Source: JADLHS01 sp964561105
Lineage (GTDB): Bacteria > Verrucomicrobiota > Verrucomicrobiia > Limisphaerales > JADLHS01
Length of the DNA: 64,000 bases
Assembly: GCA_964561105.1 (NCBI GenBank)
Contig: CAZLOH010000022.1
Coordinates: 1 to 64,000, forward strand
Direction: 5' to 3'
Part shown: one piece after another, positions 1-6,180 of the stretch
How the letters are laid out: each line of letters opens with the position of its first letter
How positions within the stretch are numbered: the stretch's first letter is position 1
Made by a program: the position numbers and the translations under genes
The notes under the pieces: model-generated
What the model was told of the DNA's origin: nothing
The model's input: the letters and a program-made list of their open reading frames with translations, nothing else
Database searches by the model: none

Positions 1-64
1 CCGAAATCACCGCCCGCCGCGCGCTTCACAAAAACGTGTGAAATATGCAGGCTAGGCATCCAAA

Positions 65-103
65 TCGTAAGGCTTGGGAAGCCCACTCCTGTCGCGCTGA
101 CCA
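65..103 (+). other. 39-nt tRNA 3'-half-like element, copy 1
   Basis: This stretch ends in CCA and shares a core (CTTGGGAAG-type hairpin followed by CCACTCC) with an equally long element at 10367-10405. The hairpin loop UUGGGAA would read as a GGG (Pro) anticodon, but too few bases follow it for a T arm, and I could not find a matching 5' acceptor strand. It may be the 3' part of a tRNA-like RNA whose start lies outside the window, or a decayed copy. Confidence 0.3.
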
Positions 104-109
104 TTTTCT

Positions 110-185
110 CGGAGCGTAGCTCAGTCTTCAGAGCGCCCGGCTTGGGACCGGGAGGCCGCAGGTGGAAATCCTGCCGTTCCGACCA
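110..185 (+). tRNA. tRNA-like Pro(UGG)
   Basis: A full cloverleaf can be drawn: 7-bp acceptor CGGAGCG/CGUUCCG, 4-bp D stem GCUC/GAGC, 5-bp anticodon stem CCCGG/CCGGG with loop CUUGGGA, 5-bp T stem GCAGG/CCUGC, discriminator A and encoded CCA. The D loop (AGUCUUCA) has no GG, and the T loop is UGGAAAU instead of UUCRANN, so the usual G18-Psi55 and G19-C56 elbow contacts cannot form. First of three RNAs spaced 1-9 nt apart, probably one transcript. Confidence 0.85.
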
Positions 186-194
186 ATTCAAATT

Positions 195-270
195 GCTGCC
201 GTAGTCGAATACATGAGGCATCCGTCTTCTAAACGGAACGATGCAGGTGGGAATCCTGCTGGCAGCGCCA
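195..270 (+). tRNA. tRNA-like Arg(UCU)
   Basis: Acceptor GCUGCCG/UGGCAGC (one G-U), anticodon stem UCCGU/ACGGA with loop CUUCUAA (anticodon UCU), T stem GCAGG/CCUGC with loop UGGGAAU, and encoded GCCA. The D stem is only 3 bp (GUC/GGC) and the D loop GAAUACAUGA lacks GG. Same T-loop deviation (G at position 55) as its neighbours. Confidence 0.83.
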
Positions 271-271
271 T

Positions 272-345
272 TGCCAGGTGGTGTCAAAGTAGCACGGCGG
301 TCTGTTAAACCGCTTGTCCTGGTGCGAGTCCAGGTCTGGCAGCCA
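272..345 (+). tRNA. tRNA-like Asn(GUU)
   Basis: Starts 1 nt after the Arg RNA. Acceptor UGCCAGG/UCUGGCA, D stem GUG/CAC with loop UCAAAGUAG (no GG), anticodon stem GCGGU/ACCGC with loop CUGUUAA, T stem CCUGG/CCAGG with loop UGCGAGU, GCCA at the end. G replaces the universal U55. Confidence 0.85.
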
Positions 346-390
346 CTCTGGAAATTTCAAATCCGCAATTTCAGATTTGAAATCCGCAGC

Positions 391-482
391 CGGAAGGCAG
401 GCAGATACAAGCTGGCTGCACCGGTCTCAAAAACAGGATCGGCGTCGCCGAGGTCGGCGCATTTGAACTCCCAGTTCCGCCA
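391..482 (+). tRNA. possible decayed class II tRNA-like Leu(CAA)
   Basis: About 92 nt ending in GCCA. An anticodon arm CCGGU/ACAGG (one mismatch) holds loop CUCAAAA (anticodon CAA) and is followed by a long variable hairpin (CGGC/GCCG), as expected for Leu. The acceptor pairs over only four or five positions and the T stem is poor, so this is a degraded copy or a misread. The flank at 346-390 carries the dispersed GAAATCC-type repeat. Confidence 0.35.
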
Positions 483-610
483 CGAGTCAGTTGCCCAAAC
501 GATTGATGTTCGCTTTGCGAAACGCGGCCCGACGCCCTCCAAGCCTATGCGAAGGAGGGCGCGCCTGCCCGGCTCGGAGCTATGGATGGCAGGCCAACTT
601 TTTAACCATT
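483..610 (+). repeat. palindromic intergenic sequence upstream of the first CDS pair
   Basis: The stretch contains two inverted repeats, one around GCCCTCC...GGAGGGC (about 529-560) and one around CCTGCC...GGCAGG (about 565-592), and the 17-nt motif AGCTATGGATGGCAGGC that recurs at 4720 and 6991. No credible gene is seen. It probably forms the 5' leader of the 627-1599 gene pair. Confidence 0.4.
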
Positions 611-626
611 AACGAAAGGAAATCCC

Positions 627-779
627 ATGAAACCCGTTCTCCGTTACCAAAGTCAGTTGCTCTTTCGCCGGAGCTACAAACCCAATCGTATCCTCCGCTT
701 CCGTCCGGTAAAACTGAACTTCAGCTTCCGTCCGCTGCGTTTCGGTTTGAAACCACAAATCAAAACGTATGAATGCTAA
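627..779 (+). CDS. small basic 50-residue protein, coupled upstream ORF
   Basis: A strong Shine-Dalgarno (AAAGGAAA) lies 5-6 nt before ATG 627. The product starts MKPVLRYQSQ and is about 50 residues, very rich in Arg, Lys, Phe and Tyr (FRRSYKPNR, LRFRPVKLN), with no acidic residue until the last few positions. Its last 11 nt overlap the start of the 276-residue gene (ATG 769 inside the final codons), so translation is probably coupled. I recognise no family. The composition suggests an RNA- or membrane-binding peptide, or a leader peptide whose main job is to feed ribosomes to the next ORF; both are inferences. Confidence 0.6.
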   Translation: MKPVLRYQSQLLFRRSYKPNRILRFRPVKLNFSFRPLRFGLKPQIKTYEC

Positions 780-1599
780 ACACATCGAGTCCAAGTTCGC
801 CGCGATGGGCGCACGCCTGAAACTGCGCGAAGTTCCGTCGCGTTGGCAACAGGGCCATCGTTCCTGGATCAATCCCACGGATTTTGCCATGGACATCCAG
901 CAGGACGGCGCGGGCGAGTTCTTTGAACTCCGCGTGCCGACGCATCTGAGCGGGGCGCTGGCCGTTACGGTAATGCAAAGCGAGCCGAAGCAGCGTCATT
1001 TGCTCCTGGCCGTGCGCAAAGCCGGTGACCAGACGCAACTCGACTGCTTCCTCTGCGGCCACGACGAACGCGAATGGTTCGTCGCTGCCGTACCGGGCGG
1101 CGCGTCGAGCGTGCGTCAGGCGATGGATGCGCTCCAGCCGCCGGACGTTCGTGCCGCGCTCACGCGCCAGCACGTGTCGTCCCGCAAACGTTACGCGCGC
1201 AAGAACCGCGCTTTTCGCCGTCAGGGCGAATGGTTCTTCGTGCCCGAACCGTCGCTTGTGGTGGATGAAAAGCTCATCCTCCGCAACGAACCGCTCCGCC
1301 GGGGCGCGGGCAAGCCGCATCTGGTGGAAGAAATCTTCCGCAGCGGCGGCGAGACGGTTCACGTTTGCAGCCGGCATCCGAACGGCATCACGCCGGACGA
1401 GTATCGCTCGGTTCTGCAGCACAATTCTGCCGCGGCCCGCTGGGGCTGGCAGGTAATGCGCCGCAACCCGGGCGTTTATGCCCGGGGCGACGTGCGTCAC
1501 AGCGATCACGAAACCATCACGCTGTCGTTCTGGCATCGGGTCAGCATGAACACCGAGACCCAGAGCCGCACGATGGTTCGCGTGGCGTTCCTGGACTGA
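769..1599 (+). CDS. unknown protein of the tRNA-like/RtcB island (276 aa)
   Basis: Translated from ATG 769, overlapping the basic 50-residue ORF. There is no signal peptide or membrane segment. The protein is soluble, Arg-rich in the middle (residues about 135-160, SSRKRYARKNRAFRR) and ends in a region with several His and Trp residues (HSDHETITLSFWH). A CGHDER motif sits near residue 97. I do not recognise a family. It lies between tRNA-like Asn/Leu and tRNA-like Ile, so it probably belongs to the RNA system; direct RNA binding through the Arg-rich stretch is a guess. Codon usage is like the neighbours. Confidence 0.75.
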   Translation: MNAKHIESKFAAMGARLKLREVPSRWQQGHRSWINPTDFAMDIQQDGAGEFFELRVPTHLSGALAVTVMQSEPKQRHLLLAVRKAGDQTQLDCFLCGHDEREWFVAAVPGGASSVRQAMDALQPPDVRAALTRQHVSSRKRYARKNRAFRRQGEWFFVPEPSLVVDEKLILRNEPLRRGAGKPHLVEEIFRSGGETVHVCSRHPNGITPDEYRSVLQHNSAAARWGWQVMRRNPGVYARGDVRHSDHETITLSFWHRVSMNTETQSRTMVRVAFLD

Positions 1600-1608
1600 A
1601 CCAAACTA

Positions 1609-1690
1609 CGGAGTGGTGGAGTGCTGGAGTTTTGGAGGGTTGCGAATCGCGACATTCCATTTCTCCACAACTCCATCACTCCAACCGCCT
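1609..1690. repeat. dispersed inverted repeat, GGAGTGCTGGAG family, copy 1
   Basis: A GGAGTGGTGGAGTGCTGGAG arm pairs imperfectly with a downstream CTCCACAACTCCATCACTCC arm. Related copies lie at about 12376-12480 and 14455-14550, each just upstream of or between tRNA-like genes. Non-coding, hairpin-forming. Confidence 0.65.
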
Positions 1691-1695
1691 GCGCC

Positions 1696-1769
1696 TGTCC
1701 CGTAGCTCAAAAGCAGAGCCGCCGCCCGATTAGCGGCCGACCGCAGAGCGTTACCGCGCGGGACAACCA
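1696..1769 (+). tRNA. tRNA-like Ile(GAU), C33
   Basis: Acceptor UGUCCCG/CGGGACA, D stem GCUC/GAGC with the 7-nt loop AAAAGCA (no GG), anticodon stem GCCGC/GCGGC with loop CCGAUUA, so anticodon GAU but C at position 33 instead of the universal U. The T stem has one mismatch and the T loop is AGCGUUA, identical to that of the Lys(UUU) RNA at 10559. Ends ACCA. Confidence 0.78.
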
Positions 1770-1813
1770 TTTGAAAACCCGAAATCTGAAATCCAAAATC
1801 CGAAAGGAGTCAC

Positions 1814-2260
1814 ATGAAAATCGCAAAAGCACTCAAGCTGAAAAACCGACTGGCCGGCGACGTCGCCCAGTTGAAGGACCTGCTCGCCAAGCAGAATTCC
1901 CGTTCCACCAAGCAGAAGTTCGACTACGACAACAACGAAGTTCTGGCTCGCCTGCGCGCCAAGCTCAACGAGTTGGTCAAAGTCAAAGCCGCCCTCGCCG
2001 TCGCCAACACGGACATCTACGACAAGATTTTCCGTCTGGCGGAACTCAAGGGCCTGGTTGCGACCCTTACCGCGCTCGACACCAAGGCGGGCGTGTTTCA
2101 CGAAGGCCGCGGCTATGCCGAATCGGCCTACGAAGTCGAATACGTTGCCCAACTCGGAAAGGTGGACGTGGACAAGCTGGTTGCTGAGTTGAGGGCAGAA
2201 ATCCAGTCGCTGCAGGACGCGCTGGATGAGTTCAACTTTACGCACACGGCCAAGCTCTAA
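1814..2260 (+). CDS. DIP1984-like coiled-coil protein (148 aa)
   Basis: A textbook Shine-Dalgarno (AAAGGAG) lies 6 nt before ATG 1814. The protein is almost entirely helical with heptad-like Leu/Ala spacing (MKIAKALKLKNRL, then ELVKVKAAL, then VDVDKLVAELRAE). The start, the central AVANTDIYDKIFRLAELKGL stretch and the closing VDVDKL...LDEFN...TKL-like region resemble my memory of the DIP1984 / DUF6847 family, whose function is unknown. It sits between tRNA-like Ile and tRNA-like Phe and is followed by a terminator hairpin, so it forms its own unit in the island. Family assignment is from memory only. Confidence 0.6.
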   Translation: MKIAKALKLKNRLAGDVAQLKDLLAKQNSRSTKQKFDYDNNEVLARLRAKLNELVKVKAALAVANTDIYDKIFRLAELKGLVATLTALDTKAGVFHEGRGYAESAYEVEYVAQLGKVDVDKLVAELRAEIQSLQDALDEFNFTHTAKL

Positions 2261-2277
2261 GTCGCCGTCCAATTCAA

Positions 2278-2317
2278 CGACCAGATTTGTGTCGCCCACG
2301 CGGCACGAATCTGGTCG
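2278..2317 (+). terminator. hairpin terminator after the DIP1984-like gene
   Basis: CGACCAGATTTGTG pairs with CACGAATCTGGTCG across a 12-nt loop, giving a 14-bp stem 17 nt past the stop codon. The following tract (ACATTCTTGTG) is only mildly U-rich, so termination may be partial. Confidence 0.6.
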
Positions 2318-2383
2318 CGACATTCTTGTGCGCGGAGGCGGAGGCAGGACCAACTGGAAGCTGTCGCACGCCGCAAGGCGTCT

Positions 2384-2418
2384 GCTCACTCAAAATGAGC
2401 CACCCACTGTGAATGGGT
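2384..2418 (+). other. isolated tRNA-like arms, Leu(CAA) anticodon
   Basis: In an otherwise gene-less stretch (2318-2545), GCUCA/UGAGC forms a 5-bp stem around loop CUCAAAA (anticodon CAA). One base later ACCCA/UGGGU forms a 5-bp stem around CUGUGAA, like an anticodon arm followed by a T arm. No acceptor stem or CCA was found. Possible remnant of a tRNA-like gene. Confidence 0.3.
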
Positions 2419-2545
2419 CATGCTGATGCCGATGCCGATCGTCAAAACGCACCGGTCAAGCTCTCAAACCGCACGCTTCAAGCCGCAGGCCGCAAGCCTC
2501 TTGACGGCGTCCACGGCGCCCAACCAAAGCCACCGCGCACATTTC

Positions 2546-2620
2546 CCCCGGGTAGCTGAGACAGATTAGCGCAGCGCTGAAGCCGCTGAGACGTCGGCGC
2601 GATACCAACCTCGGGGACCA
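2546..2620 (+). tRNA. tRNA-like Phe(GAA)
   Basis: Acceptor CCCCGGG/CUCGGGG (one G-U), anticodon stem CAGCG/CGCUG with loop CUGAAGC (anticodon GAA, U33 kept), T stem GUCGG/CCAAC (one mismatch) with loop CGCGAUA, then ACCA. The D arm is weak and its loop has no GG. It precedes the rtcB pseudogene by 86 nt. Confidence 0.78.
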
Positions 2621-3433
2621 ATCCAGTCAATCAACCGCGAACCATGCGAACCATGCGCAAGCAAATCAGCTTTCGAGTATTTGGCGTATTTCGCGGATTC
2701 AAACCTATGAGCACTTTGACCGAAACTCCGGTGCGCTTGTTCGCCTCGGCCCGAAGCTGGATCGAGGGCGAAGCAGTGCGCCAACTCCATGCCACGGCAA
2801 AACTCAATGGCGTGCGCCTCGCGGTCGGATTTCCGGACTTGCATCCGGGCAAAGGCTCGCCCGTCGGCGCCGCCTTTGTGACCGAAGGCGTGATCTATCC
2901 GCATCTCATCGGTGGCGACATCGGTTGCGCATGGCGCTGTTCAGGACGGGCCTTGAACGTCGCAAGGCCAGACTGGATCGCTGGGCCGCGCTCCGGTTCA
3001 ATCTCGAACATCCCTGGGAGGAGGGCGTGGAGGGCTTCCTGGCCGAGCACGATCTCGAACCCACGGAGTTCGCCCCGGCGCTCGGCACGATTGGTGGCGG
3101 CAATCACTTCGCCGAATTGCAAGCCATCGAAAAAGTTCTCGACGCCGACGAATTCAAGAAGCTCGACCTCGGCCAGCGGCAACTCGTCGTGCTCGTTCAC
3201 AGCGGCTCGCGCGGTTTCGGTGAATCCATCCTGCGTGCGCAAGTGGATCAGCATTTCGGCGAAGGCGCGGAAGCGGATTCATTCGCTGCGGAGGAGTATC
3301 TTCGTGGTCACGACCTCGCCGTGCGCTGGGCCAAGGCAAATCGCGAACTCATTGCGCGGCGCTTCGTTGCAACGCTCGGCGCGGAAGCGGAATGTGTTTG
3401 GGACGGCTGTCACAATAGCATCACGCGCGTCGG

Positions 3434-3502
3434 AGTCCCCTCACCCGTCCTGACGGACACCCTCTCCCCATCCGATGGGGAGAGGGATGGGGTGAGGGGT
3501 TC
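3434..3502. repeat. palindromic repeat (CTCTCCCC...GGGGAGAG) inside rtcB pseudogene
   Basis: An inverted repeat of the form CCCTCTCCCCATCCGATGGG...GAGAGGG with flanking CCCCTCACCC/GGGTGAGGGG arms. It falls exactly between the conserved NSITR and WIHRKGAA segments of RtcB and keeps the frame, adding about 26 codons. Related sequence flanks the slipin gene (5965-6135) and a variant sits in the intact rtcB. Confidence 0.75.
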
Positions 3503-3551
3503 GGCGTGGATCCACCGCAAAGGCGCAGCGCGACTCAAGCCGCAACCAAGG

Positions 3552-3690
3552 CGGAGGACGGACGCATGGAGGTGCTTCCGACTTGTAGTCGGAAGTTCCC
3601 GGGTCTGCCGACTGCAAGTCGGCAGCACTTTGAAGCGTATCGGCTCTGTAAAAATCTTCGCAGCGCGCGGCGAAGTTGGGAGATAGCACT
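3552..3690. repeat. double-hairpin repeat (GCTTCCGACTTGTAGTCGGAAG) inside rtcB pseudogene
   Basis: Two consecutive perfect hairpins, CTTCCGACT/AGTCGGAAG and TGCCGACT...AGTCGGCA, are followed by a conserved-looking tail (TTTGAAGCGTATCGGCTCTG). The element lies directly after the HRKGAA motif and breaks the frame before the VVIPGSRGS motif. This looks like insertion of a mobile hairpin element into a coding gene. Confidence 0.75.
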
Positions 3691-4129
3691 ACGGTGGCTG
3701 CCAACAGTGAGTTCGTCGTCATCCCGGGCTCGCGTGGTTCGTTGAGCTACCTCGTGAAGCCGACGGGTGATGGCGAAAGCCATGCGTGTTCACTGGCTCA
3801 CGGTGCGGGTCGGAAGTGGGCGCGTATTGAGGCGCGCCTCCGGATGCGCGAACGATTCCGTGTGGCAGAACTCGCGCAAACTGGCCTCGGTGGCCGCGTC
3901 ATCTGCGAAGAACGCAACCTGCTCTACGAGGAAGCACCTGCCGCTTACAAGAACATCGAGGCGGTGATTGCGGACCTCGTGGACGCTGGACTCGCATCCA
4001 TCATCGCGACGTTGCGGCCGCTCCTCACTTACAAGATGCGCAAGCAAAGACGGTGACGTGTGACGTGTGGCGAGTGCGCGAAAGCGTTCTCGTCCCGCCA
4101 CACGCCACCTGTCACTTGAAGTGGATCCC

Positions 4130-4231
4130 AAAAGTCGTAGCCGCCGAGGTAACGAGGCGGAAGGTTTCGCGCCTGCGAGAGTTTCCGCCTCCTCACGTCG
4201 TCGGCTACTGGGAAAGTAAAATTTTGAAACC
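4130..4231. repeat. dispersed palindrome, GTAGCCGCCGAGGTAACGAGG family
   Basis: An imperfect palindrome with arms GTAGCCGCCGAGGTAACGAG / CTCCTCACGTCGTCGGCTAC. Relatives are at about 45371-45476, 37629-37735 (inverted), inside dacB at 43171-43250 and as a fragment near 10750. Non-coding here. Confidence 0.75.
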
Positions 4232-4250
4232 ATTTCTCGTCACTTTTCCT

Positions 4251-4328
4251 GTCCGTGAATGCAAAGCAGCTCGCGCACCCGGCCCTTCAAGCCAGGCCTA
4301 GCCGGTGCGAGTCCGGCCACGGATGCCA
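4251..4328 (+). tRNA. tRNA-like Glu(UUC), C33
   Basis: Acceptor GUCCGUG/CACGGAU (one G-U), anticodon stem CCGGC/GCCAG (one C-A mismatch) with loop CCUUCAA, so anticodon UUC with C33, T stem GCCGG/CCGGC with loop UGCGAGU, then GCCA. The D arm is a short UGC/GCA stem with a large loop lacking GG. Confidence 0.75.
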
Positions 4329-4329
4329 G

Positions 4330-4462
4330 TTTGAAATCCGAATTCCGAAGACCGAGATCCGAAAGAAGTCCGAGGCCCGAAATCCGAATCCAGTGCGCGA
4401 TGAGCTTTCGACCTTCGGTTTCGGTTTTCTTTCGAGCTTCGGATTTCGGTCTTCGAATTTTT
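4330..4462. repeat. low-complexity CCGAAATCCGAA-type repeats
   Basis: Short interchangeable units of TTCGGATTTCGG and its complement fold back on themselves between two tRNA-like genes; more units lie at 4550-4640. The same units occur at 346-390, 1770-1808, 37375-37540 and in frame inside rimO (about 52860-52925). No gene seen. Confidence 0.6.
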
Positions 4463-4466
4463 CTCC

Positions 4467-4544
4467 GCTCTCAAGGTGTAATCAGTTCTGCACGCCGGTT
4501 TGCGAAGCCGGAGGTTCTTGGTGCAAATCCATGTGAGAGCGCCA
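4467..4544 (+). tRNA. tRNA-like Arg(GCG)
   Basis: Acceptor GCUCUCA/UGAGAGC, D stem GUG/CAC with loop UAAUCAGUUCUG (no GG), anticodon stem CCGGU/GCCGG with loop UUGCGAA giving GCG, T stem CUUGG/CCAUG (one mismatch) with loop UGCAAAU, then GCCA. A GCG anticodon for CGC/CGU codons is unusual, since bacteria normally use ACG(inosine). Confidence 0.72.
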
Positions 4545-4745
4545 ACTTAAAAGCCGAAGACCGAAATCAGAAATCCGAACGATGAAACAGGTATCGCCGT
4601 GTCGCGACAGTCTCGATTCGGATTTCGGAATTCGTCTTTCGGGTTTTTCTTTGCCCGCGTGCTTCGCCATGACCTCCTTTGCCTCTGGGCGAACGAGGTT
4701 TTCCTTGAACCCGGGTCAGAGCTATGGATGACAGGCCGCTTAATT

Positions 4746-4820
4746 CAGGATCGTGGTGTAACAGCAGCATTTCGCGTCGTGAACGCAACGGTCCGGGTGC
4801 GAATCCCGGCTTCCTGACCA
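4746..4820 (+). tRNA. tRNA-like His(GUG), C33
   Basis: The acceptor starts CAGGA and ends UCCUG: five pairs, with mismatches at 6-67 and 7-66. Anticodon stem UCGCG/CGCAA (one mismatch) with loop UCGUGAA gives GUG with C33. The T arm CCGGG/CCCGG with loop UGCGAAU is strong. Ends ACCA. The extra G-1 typical of tRNA-His is not evident. The 17-nt motif AGCTATGGATGACAGGC lies 10 nt upstream. Confidence 0.7.
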
Positions 4821-4887
4821 TTTTAGAATTTGAGCCAGCCAGCAGCCGTGTCGGCAGTTCGCCGATAGAGTTCTGCGAATGAGCTGT

Positions 4888-4959
4888 CTCAATGTAGCTC
4901 AGCGGTAGAGCAACGGTCTCATCAACCGTCTGTCGCGGGTTCGAATCCCGCCCTCGAAA
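4888..4959 (+). tRNA. tRNA-like Met(CAU) with canonical loops but unpaired acceptor
   Basis: The only member of the array with both canonical elbow loops: D loop AGCGGUA (GG present) and T loop UUCGAAU on a perfect GCGGG/CCCGC stem. Anticodon stem ACGGU/ACCGU holds loop CUCAUCA (CAU). The acceptor strands CUCAAUG and CCUCGAA pair at only about four of seven positions, including a C1-A72 mismatch like initiator tRNA, and no CCA is encoded. It could be a recombined or damaged tRNA-Met. Confidence 0.7.
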
Positions 4960-5097
4960 AGAGTTCAAGGCAGTTCGACTGGCACGCGAGTGCAGCCCGA
5001 AAGCGACCCAGCGAAATCGGTTTTGCCGGATTTCCCGTCGCCGGAAGGTGGTCGGCTGCCTTGAGCTTTCAATTTAGCCAAACCAGAAAGGAAAACT

Positions 5098-5907
5098 ATG
5101 AACAACGAACTCATCACCATTATTGCCATCAGCGCCTTTGTCGTCGCCTTGATCTTTGGCCTGCCCAAGCTGCTCAAGTTCCGTCATGCGTTCCTTGTGC
5201 CGGAAGGCTACGCGGGCCTGCTCTATCACAAGGGCAAGTTCGTGGAAGTGCTGCGCACGGGCGAGCATGTCCGCTGGGGCCGCAAGTTCACGCTGGGTGT
5301 GGCCGACCTGCGCAAGACGTCGCTGTTGGTCGCGGGCCAGGAAGTGTTGTCGGCGGACAACGTCGGCCTCAAGGCAAGCCTGCTCGTGACGTATCAGGTC
5401 CTTGACCCGGTCAAGGCTGCGCACGAAACGCAGCACTGGCAGGGCGAACTTTACAACGCCACGCAGATCGCGTTCCGCGCGGTCGCCGGCGGCGTGACCA
5501 TGGAAGCCCTGCTCGGCCAGCGCGGTGAAATCGGCGCACAGTTGCTGGCGCGCGTCCAGCCGGAAGCGGCCAAGATTGGCATCCACATCCTGGCCGTCGA
5601 GGTCAAGGATGTGATGCTGCCAAATGACCTGAAGCGCGCCTTTGCCGATGTGCTGAAGGCGAGGCAGGAAGGCCAGGCCGCCCTCGAACGCGCCCGGGGC
5701 GAAAGCGCGGCGCTGCGCAATCTCGCCAACGCCGCCCGGGTGCTCGAAGGCAATCCGGCGCTGATGAACCTGCGCCTGATGCAGTCGCTGTCGGCGGCGC
5801 AGAACGCGGGTAATACGCTCGTGCTTGGTGTCCCCGGCGGCTTCGTGCCGTTGCCGAACGGCAAGGCGGGCCCGGTTGCGCCGACGCCCGAGGACGGAGC
5901 CGGTTGA
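5098..5907 (+). CDS. slipin-like SPFH/band 7 membrane protein
   Basis: Strong Shine-Dalgarno (AGAAAGGAAA) 4 nt before ATG 5098. Residues about 5-25 form one N-terminal membrane segment (ITIIAISAFVVALIFGL), followed by an SPFH core (VPEGYAGLLYHKGKFVEVL, then SADNVGLKASLLVTYQV, then IGIHILAVEVKDVMLP) and a helical stretch rich in Ala, Arg and Glu (KARQEGQAALERARGES) that in this family drives ring assembly. The C-terminal 30 residues are Gly/Pro-rich. SPFH proteins scaffold membrane microdomains. Slipins are often found next to RtcB/tRNA-like genes, and this one is flanked by tRNA-like Met upstream and a terminator downstream. Confidence 0.85.
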   Translation: MNNELITIIAISAFVVALIFGLPKLLKFRHAFLVPEGYAGLLYHKGKFVEVLRTGEHVRWGRKFTLGVADLRKTSLLVAGQEVLSADNVGLKASLLVTYQVLDPVKAAHETQHWQGELYNATQIAFRAVAGGVTMEALLGQRGEIGAQLLARVQPEAAKIGIHILAVEVKDVMLPNDLKRAFADVLKARQEGQAALERARGESAALRNLANAARVLEGNPALMNLRLMQSLSAAQNAGNTLVLGVPGGFVPLPNGKAGPVAPTPEDGAG

Positions 5908-5912
5908 CCAAC

Positions 5913-5948
5913 GCGGGCGGAGATGAATGTCTTCGCCCGCACTTTTTC
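5913..5948 (+). terminator. intrinsic terminator after the slipin gene
   Basis: GCGGGCG pairs with CGCCCGC around a GA-rich loop, followed by ACTTTTTC, 6 nt after the slipin stop. A near-identical stem (GCGGGCGGA/TCCGCCCGC) follows the next gene at 6863. Confidence 0.8.
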
Positions 5949-5964
5949 TACAGAACAAAACGGT

Positions 5965-6135
5965 CTGAAGCTCGCCCTCACCCTGACCCTCTCCCCCAGG
6001 AGAGGGAACAGCGTTCACAGATTCGCCCTTCTCGAATGTCGCGTAGAGCAATTCCGATTCACAACATTCCAAAGCAATGGCGACGGATTCTCCCTCTCCT
6101 GTCAGACGGGAGAGGGCCGGGGTGAGGGCAAGTGT
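5965..6135. repeat. paired CTCTCCC/GGGAGAG palindromic repeats
   Basis: Two half-elements in opposite orientation (CCCTCACCCTGACCCTCTCC near 5975 and GAGAGGGCCGGGGTGAGGG near 6110) fill the gap between the slipin and the 216-residue gene. Same family as the repeat in the rtcB pseudogene. Confidence 0.6.
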
Positions 6136-6180
6136 TCAACCACAAAACAAAGAACATGAAACCAATTACAGAGAACAGTT

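Larger units (their letters stand above)
2707..4056 (+). pseudogene. rtcB: RtcB-type RNA ligase pseudogene (release-factor-associated subfamily)
   Basis: RtcB joins 2',3'-cyclic phosphate and 5'-OH RNA ends using GTP and Mn2+. Three frames are needed to read it. Frame 1 (from ATG 2707) runs through FPDLHPGKG and the metal-site GGDIGC. A 1-nt loss at about 2929 then shifts into a second frame with GTIGGGNHF, HSGSRG and WIHRKGAA. A last frame from about 3700 has the guanylation motif AHGAGRKW and the C-terminal LLYEEAPAAYKNIE and PLLTYK. Two palindromic repeats (3434-3502 in frame, 3552-3690 frame-breaking) interrupt the middle. The short length and the DIGC-(M)ALF-RRK pattern fit the RtcB subfamily that pairs with PrfH, but no prfH is visible. 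The single-base shift could be a sequencing error; the repeat insertions are not. Confidence 0.85.

Noticed and set aside
760..1536. Long minus-strand ORF opposite the 276-aa gene
   Set aside because: High-GC shadow: the + strand ORF has a Shine-Dalgarno-led coupled start, while this frame has an Arg/His/Ala-skewed product with no domain.
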